DNA from: Pseudoscleropodium purum
Taxonomy: Eukaryota; Streptophyta; Bryopsida; Hypnales; Brachytheciaceae
Direction: 5' to 3'
DNA length: 64,000 bases
NCBI GenBank assembly: GCA_963969395.1
Contig: OZ017796.1
Location: 14,138,501-14,202,500 of the forward strand
Under the pieces are notes generated by a model. That model was not told the origin of the DNA. It made no database searches and saw nothing but the letters and a program-made list of their open reading frames with translations. Of this stretch, positions 59,887 through 64,000 are shown piece by piece. How positions within the stretch are numbered: position 1 is the first letter of the stretch; each line of letters begins with the position of its first letter. The position numbers were made by a program, and so were the translations under genes.

Positions 59887-60858
59887 CTAGTCCTCAACCG
59901 TCGGAATAGTGGATGTTGTAGGTATAGAAAACGATAACGCCGGATGGTAACCATAAGTGGCATAGAATGGAGAAAATCCTGCTGTAGAGTGGCATGCGTT
60001 GTTGTAGGCAAACTCTGCTAATGGCAAGAGATCAGCCCAATTGTCTTGACGTTTTGTGGTAAACATTCGAAGAAATTGTTCAATTACTTGGTTTACCCTC
60101 TCTATTTGTCCATCACCTTGGGGATGAAAAGTCGTCGTTGGTGAAGGCTGGATCTTGAGAAGTTGACATAGTCTACGCATAAACTTTGACACAAAAACAA
60201 AGCCCCTATCTGATATGACCTCATCCGGCATGCCGTGATATTTCCACACATTGTTTAAATATAACAATACAGTATCATTAGAGTCAATGGTCTCCTTTGT
60301 GGGGACAAAATGAGCTAATTTAGTATTTTTATCAACAACCACTAGGATAGAATCATACCCTTTGCTTTGGAATAGTTTAACAATGAAGTCAGTGGAAATG
60401 CGTTTCCATGGAGCATGAGTGACTGGAATTGGTTGTAGTAGGCCATAGCGAGGATGACGTGTTGCTTTTGACCTCTGGTACAAATCGCACCCATCAACAT
60501 ATCGATGAACATAACAACGAATAGTTGGCCAATAAAAAATTCTAGTTACCAATTCTAAAGTTTTAGCCCGACCTTGATGTCCCGTAGCAAGAGCATCATG
60601 CTTCAATCGCAATATTTGTCACCGGAGTTCATCATTGTTTGGTACATATATCATGTCTTTGAACGGAAGAATTCCATCTATAAGGTTATATTCTTGAAAC
60701 TGACGGCGGATGTCATGCGGACTCTTTTTTAATCTCCCTTTTAAAAATGCCAATATTGGTTGCAATGTGGGGTCTTCGTCAATGCATAGTTTTATTTGTT
60801 CTATAATATGGGCATCACTCCAGATGGGTTCACAATCCTCTAATGCTACCAAACGCAA
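59887..60858 (-). pseudogene. Gypsy integrase zinc finger and DDE core
   Basis: The upstream part at 60619-60858 carries the RNase H-integrase linker. 59887-60612 reads LATGHQGRAKTLELV, FYWP and VDGCDLYQRSK: the second zinc-finger Cys is Tyr. The DDE core is intact: STDFIV (D), VISDRGFVFVSKFM (D) and GQIERVNQ (E), then LPLAEFAYNN and FYATYGYHP. In-frame stops separate it from the linker and from the C-terminus. Confidence 0.9.
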
Positions 60859-60895
60859 AAGGGACGATTTTCCTCATTTCGGCCTTCCATGAGAT

Positions 60896-61209
60896 CAGGG
60901 TTGACGAATGTCAACGTCCGCCCCAAAATAGTGTCTGTTTTCTAGACGTCCGGACGCACGGACGCTAGCGGACGCAGCGTCCCAACCGCCGTCGGAAAGC
61001 GGACGGGTGGGGCAGGGCAGACGGATGGGGCGGACGGCCCGAGGCAGACGCCTAGATCGTGCGGACCAGATCAGTCCGCGCGTCGATCGGACGGCCGTAA
61101 TTGGGCGGACGGGGGACAGGCGGATGCTGCGTCCGCCGGGACGCGAATGTTAGCGGACGCTGCGGACACAGCGTCCGCGTCCGGACGTCTGGACATCGTG
61201 TCAACCCTG
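60896..61209. mobile_element. GC-rich hAT-type miniature element, copy 2, inside gypsy
   Basis: Ends CAGGGTTGAC...GTCAACCCTG, identical to copy 1, with the exact 8-bp duplication CATGAGAT (60888-60895, 61210-61217). 314 bp, dense in GGACG and CGTCCG words. It lies between the RNase H and integrase linker of the gypsy element and so is younger than it. Orientation is inverted relative to copy 1. Confidence 0.9.
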
Positions 61210-61677
61210 CATGAGATCAATTCTTTTTGAGAGGGCATCTATATGCCCATTTAATGAACCCATCCGATGTTGGATATCAAAATCAAACGCGGATAAAAAT
61301 TCTGACCATTGAGCTTGTTGCCTATTTAATTGCTTTGTAGTCAAAAAATACTCCAAATTTTTATGATCCAAAATTACCCAGACTTGATGAGGTGACCCTT
61401 CTAAATACACCCACCAATCCTGAAAAGCTAGAATAATACTTAAGAGTTCTTTGTCATAAATGTCGTAGTTTTGTTTGGCCGGAGACATTTTAGAACTCTT
61501 ATAAGCACATGGATGTAAATGACCATCATCCCCATGTTGCAACAGAATTGCACTTGTTGCCATGTCCGACGTATCCATTTCAACTATAAAAGGCCGTGCA
61601 AAGTCAGGATGGAGCAGTACCAATGCTTGAAAAAATCTTGATCGGAGGTCCATGACTTGCTTGTAGGTTCCATTCAA
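61210..61677 (-). pseudogene. Gypsy RNase H
   Basis: Minus-strand coding shows FIVEMDTSDMATSAILLQ, CAYKSSKMSPAKQNYDIYDK, ELLSIILAFQDWWVYLEG, ILDHKNLEYFLTTKQLNRQQ, then HIDALSKR. Catalytic acidic residues (MDTSD, DKELL, LDHKN, HIDAL) are present. The frame is cut by the hAT-type element at 61209. Confidence 0.9.
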
Positions 61678-62682
61678 ATTGTTTATTCTTTTGGGTCAAA
61701 ATAGTGAGAGGAACGGTGATCTTGGAATAATCACATATAAATTGGCGGTAAAAATTTGCAAATCCAAGGAAAGCTTGAATCTTCTTAACAGACTTTGGAA
61801 CAGGCCAATCCTTAATAGTTTGCACCTTATCTAGACACATTTCAAATCCTTTAGCCGAGACAATCATTCCCAAAAATTCAACAAAATGCCGATGGAATTG
61901 ACATTTGGATTCCTTAGCATATAGCCCATGTTCTTGTAATCTTTGTAACACATCCCTTACCACTTGCCGATGCTCTTCAAGATTCTTTGAAAAAATTAAG
62001 ATGTCATCTAAATATATAACGACGGATATGTCCAAAAGGTCCTTAAAAATATCTTGCATTAAAGATTGGAATTGAGTCGGGGCATTAGTCAACCCAAAGT
62101 CCCAAACGACATAACTAAATATTTAAATAACCCGTACCACGTTTTGAAAGCCGTTTTGAATTCATGGCCCGTGGCCATACGAACTCGATGATAGGCTTGT
62201 CGAATGTCCAATTTGGAGAAAATTGTAGCCCCTACTAACTAGTCAATGAGCTTGGGGATAATGGATAGGGGATAATGGTTCCGCACGGTAACCTTATTAA
62301 GATTCCGGTAATCTACACAAACCCGAATTGAACCGTCTTTTTTCTGAGCGAATACAATAGGTGCCGAAACGGGAGACTTGGATCTTCAAATCCAGCCCTT
62401 GCCTAAATTTTCATCTAAATGTCTTTGGAATTCTTCCAATTCTACCGAAGACATTAGTCGCAACCCAATGTTACGGGGCTCTTGTCCTTCTTTAAATTCA
62501 ATCTTCATATCACAAGCACTATGGGCTGGCAACTCATTTGATGCCACCTTACTAAAAGTTGCCTTTAAATCACGATATTCTTTTGGAATGGAGGAAGATA
62601 ATGAGGTATCAACTTCGGAAACCTCGAGCGCATAAATTTTTATTTCCTTTGCTAAAAGACGAAAAGCTACCGCAAACACCAA
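61604..62682 (-). pseudogene. Gypsy reverse transcriptase
   Basis: The N-terminal part at 62386-62682 (SIPKEYRDLKATFSK, ELPAHSACDMKIEF, LEEFQRHLDENLGKGWI) is separated by frameshifts from 61604-62092: TNAPTQFQSLMQ, then the catalytic YLDDILIFSKN, YAKESKCQF and FLGFANFYRQFI. The segment between (62100-62380) still encodes the fingers/palm but in shifting frames. Confidence 0.9.
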
Positions 62683-62699
62683 TGCATGCTTTGGAGCAA

Positions 62700-62950
62700 C
62701 TAAAAATAAAATTCCTTCCCCTCTTTGACATTCAAATCATATTTTTTTAGGAGGGGCCCTTTCCCTATGGGCCGCCAAACAACCCAGCCACTACTGCCTG
62801 GTAGGTAAGCCTCGGCAAATGCCAGGCGTAGCCACTGGCGCCGGGCCGGCCCCACGAGGTATGGCGCCCAACCTCGCCCGACAAGTTGTGCCTGGGCTGC
62901 CTGGGCAGCTGGGCTTGTGCCGCCTGCGCTTGTAGGGCTGGAAATTTTTT
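62700..62950 (-). other. GC-rich linker inside the gypsy polyprotein
   Basis: About 200 bp (62750-62940) are strikingly GC-rich against the rest of the element and encode Pro/Ala/Arg-rich sequence in more than one frame (for example PSCPGSPGTTCRARLG). It lies between protease and RT where chromoviruses have a variable linker. It may be a captured genomic fragment or a locally unusual linker. Confidence 0.4.
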
Positions 62951-63036
62951 TCCTCCATTTTCTTAGCATTTTCTTTGCATTCAATAGCTTCGTCATTTTT
63001 TCTTTCTCCTTGCATCCCATGCATCATGCACAAAGC

Positions 63037-63700
63037 CTAACAATATGGAGAATCAAATACCACACTTTGTTGAGACCACCGTATAGTCGGATCATGGCAG
63101 ATCAACCATGGAATGCCTAAGATACATGGATACTTGCTTGTATTTGTAACATCTGCTACCAATCTTTCACAATGATTTCCAATTATAATTTCCACCATAG
63201 CCTCGTAGGTTATAAGCCTAGAACTGATCATTCGTCCATCAATTATCCTAACTTCACGCAACAACGGCTTTAGTTGTAGCACCGCATTACATTGCTCAGC
63301 AAACCTAGGATGTATAAATATTCCTGTGGCCCCCAAATCCACTAATGTGAGGCCTGGGACAGAATTGAGCTTTGCATTCAATGTCACATGTGCACTAGGA
63401 TCAATAGTGGTACGTAAATATAATGGATCTAATCCGCCTTCTACCTCCTTCGAAATCTCTACAATATTATTTGACCATATGTTACCCCATTGTAAATTCT
63501 CCCAAGGAGCCAACTCAAGGTGTTGCTCCCTCATATTGTCCACCTTCCTTGTTGCTTCCAACGTGGGTGTCTTGTGAATGATGGCAGTGGCAATTTGTAC
63601 AGTGCCCGGGTATTGAAATTTTTTTTTCAGTCTCAGGCTTTCTCTTTTCCCGAATAGGTGCCTTCTGCTCCAATGATAGTAGAGATAGACAATGCCTTGG
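63037..63700 (-). pseudogene. Gypsy gag end and protease
   Basis: Minus-strand frame carries LYLRTTIDPSAHVTL, then the aspartic protease site LVDLGATGIFIHPRFAE (DLGA where the family has DSGA) and YPCILGIPWLICHDPTIRW, the usual end of the domain. Upstream residues derive from the gag C-terminus with no intact zinc knuckle. The first ~30 codons of the open frame come from the TGTCGGG repeat beyond 63721. Confidence 0.85.
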
Positions 63701-63720
63701 AGGGATTCATAGGGCAACAC

Positions 63721-64000
63721 TGTCGGGTAGAGAGGAGCGTGCTTTAGGAGCACACGGGGTGTTTGGCTGCAATTGTTTGTTGTATACTCGGTGTCTTCTT
63801 CAATCATCAATCTTCAGTCTTCAAACGGTGCCCATTGGCCTATCTTGTGTGGGCTCTAGATAGGTATAAGGGTCAAGGAAGGGATAAGAAACCACGGGAT
63901 ATGGGACGGGTAAAACGGGACAGTAGATACGAGCTACCGTCCGAATGATGGGATTCTAAACCTCAAATTCACAATCTGTTGACCAAAACTTCAGACCGTG
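63721..64000 (+). mobile_element. TGTCGGG-type repeat, second copy, left edge (continues beyond window)
   Basis: Starts TGTCGGGTAGAGAGGAGCGT, flank AACAC, and aligns base for base with 45104-45390 apart from scattered, mostly transition differences and one ~9-bp insertion. Shared words include GGGGTGTTTGGCTGCAA, CTTCAAACGGTGCCC and GATAGGTATAAGGGTCAAGG. It begins exactly where gypsy coding stops, so it is inserted there. Confidence 0.8.

Larger units (their letters stand above)
59066..63720 (-). mobile_element. Ty3/gypsy chromovirus (3' LTR to protease; 5' end cut at 63721)
   Basis: Minus-strand order from high to low coordinates: protease (63.7-63.04 kb), GC-rich linker (62.95-62.70), RT (62.68-61.6), RNase H (61.68-61.21), hAT-type insertion (60896-61209), integrase (60.86-59.85) with C-terminal chromodomain (59.82-59.32), then 3' LTR. 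The chromodomain places it in the chromoviruses. Gag and the 5' LTR are absent because a TGTCGGG-type repeat starts at 63721. Frameshifts and stops show it is inactive. Confidence 0.88.

Overview
The window is nuclear DNA of a land plant. Evidence: a plant cytosolic tRNA-Phe gene, spliced genes with short introns, a kinase of the plant 'universal-stress-protein (USP)-like domain plus inactive protein kinase' family, and Ty1/copia, Ty3/gypsy (chromovirus), LINE and TIR elements. A COMMD3-like gene and the large, heavily decayed AT-rich transposon landscape suggest a non-seed plant (lycophyte, fern or bryophyte), but I cannot fix the lineage. All coordinates and splice models were read by eye, without alignment or transcript data.

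Region 1 (1-16 kb) is a gene island with higher GC. It holds the last exon of a COMMD3-like gene (1-260), followed by a tandem duplicate of that exon. Next is a 17-exon gene (951-7646) whose phase-consistent model joins an elongin-C/SKP1-like BTB fold, an elongin-A-like BC-box/F-box segment and ribonuclease-inhibitor-type leucine-rich repeats in one polypeptide. Then come a tRNA-Phe(GAA) gene on the minus strand (8090-8162) and an 8-exon minus-strand gene (9300-14737) for a USP-like/protein kinase of about 970 residues, with HRDMR in the catalytic loop.

Region 2 (16-37 kb) is a gene-free, AT-rich transposon graveyard. It contains degenerate tandem arrays (about 100, 165 and 80 bp periods), a 290-bp near-perfect inverted repeat, and two copies of a 2-kb TG...CA-bounded repeat dense in a CCNAYTWGG-like motif. 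It also has a TTAA-flanked element inserted in a tandem array, a GC-rich hAT-type miniature element, and TIR elements with GGGTNGTTGCAAGAAA ends and 4-bp target duplications.

Region 3 (37-50 kb) is a nest of retroelements. A LINE reverse-transcriptase fragment is fused to a decayed copia pol. This abuts a second copia element with matching 180-bp LTRs (41170-49807), which was itself split by the third 2-kb CCNAYTWGG repeat and by a TGTCGGG-type repeat.

Region 4 (50-59 kb) has a third hAT-type element, an unrecognised low-repeat island (53.0-54.8 kb) and two more TIR elements. Region 5 (59-64 kb) is a minus-strand Ty3/gypsy chromovirus with protease, RT, RNase H, integrase and chromodomain. 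It is interrupted by a GC-rich hAT-type element and bounded at 63721 by a second TGTCGGG-type repeat that runs off the window.

The most noteworthy items are the elongin-C/BC-box/LRR fusion gene and several apparently coherent but unnamed repeat families whose target duplications can be read directly.
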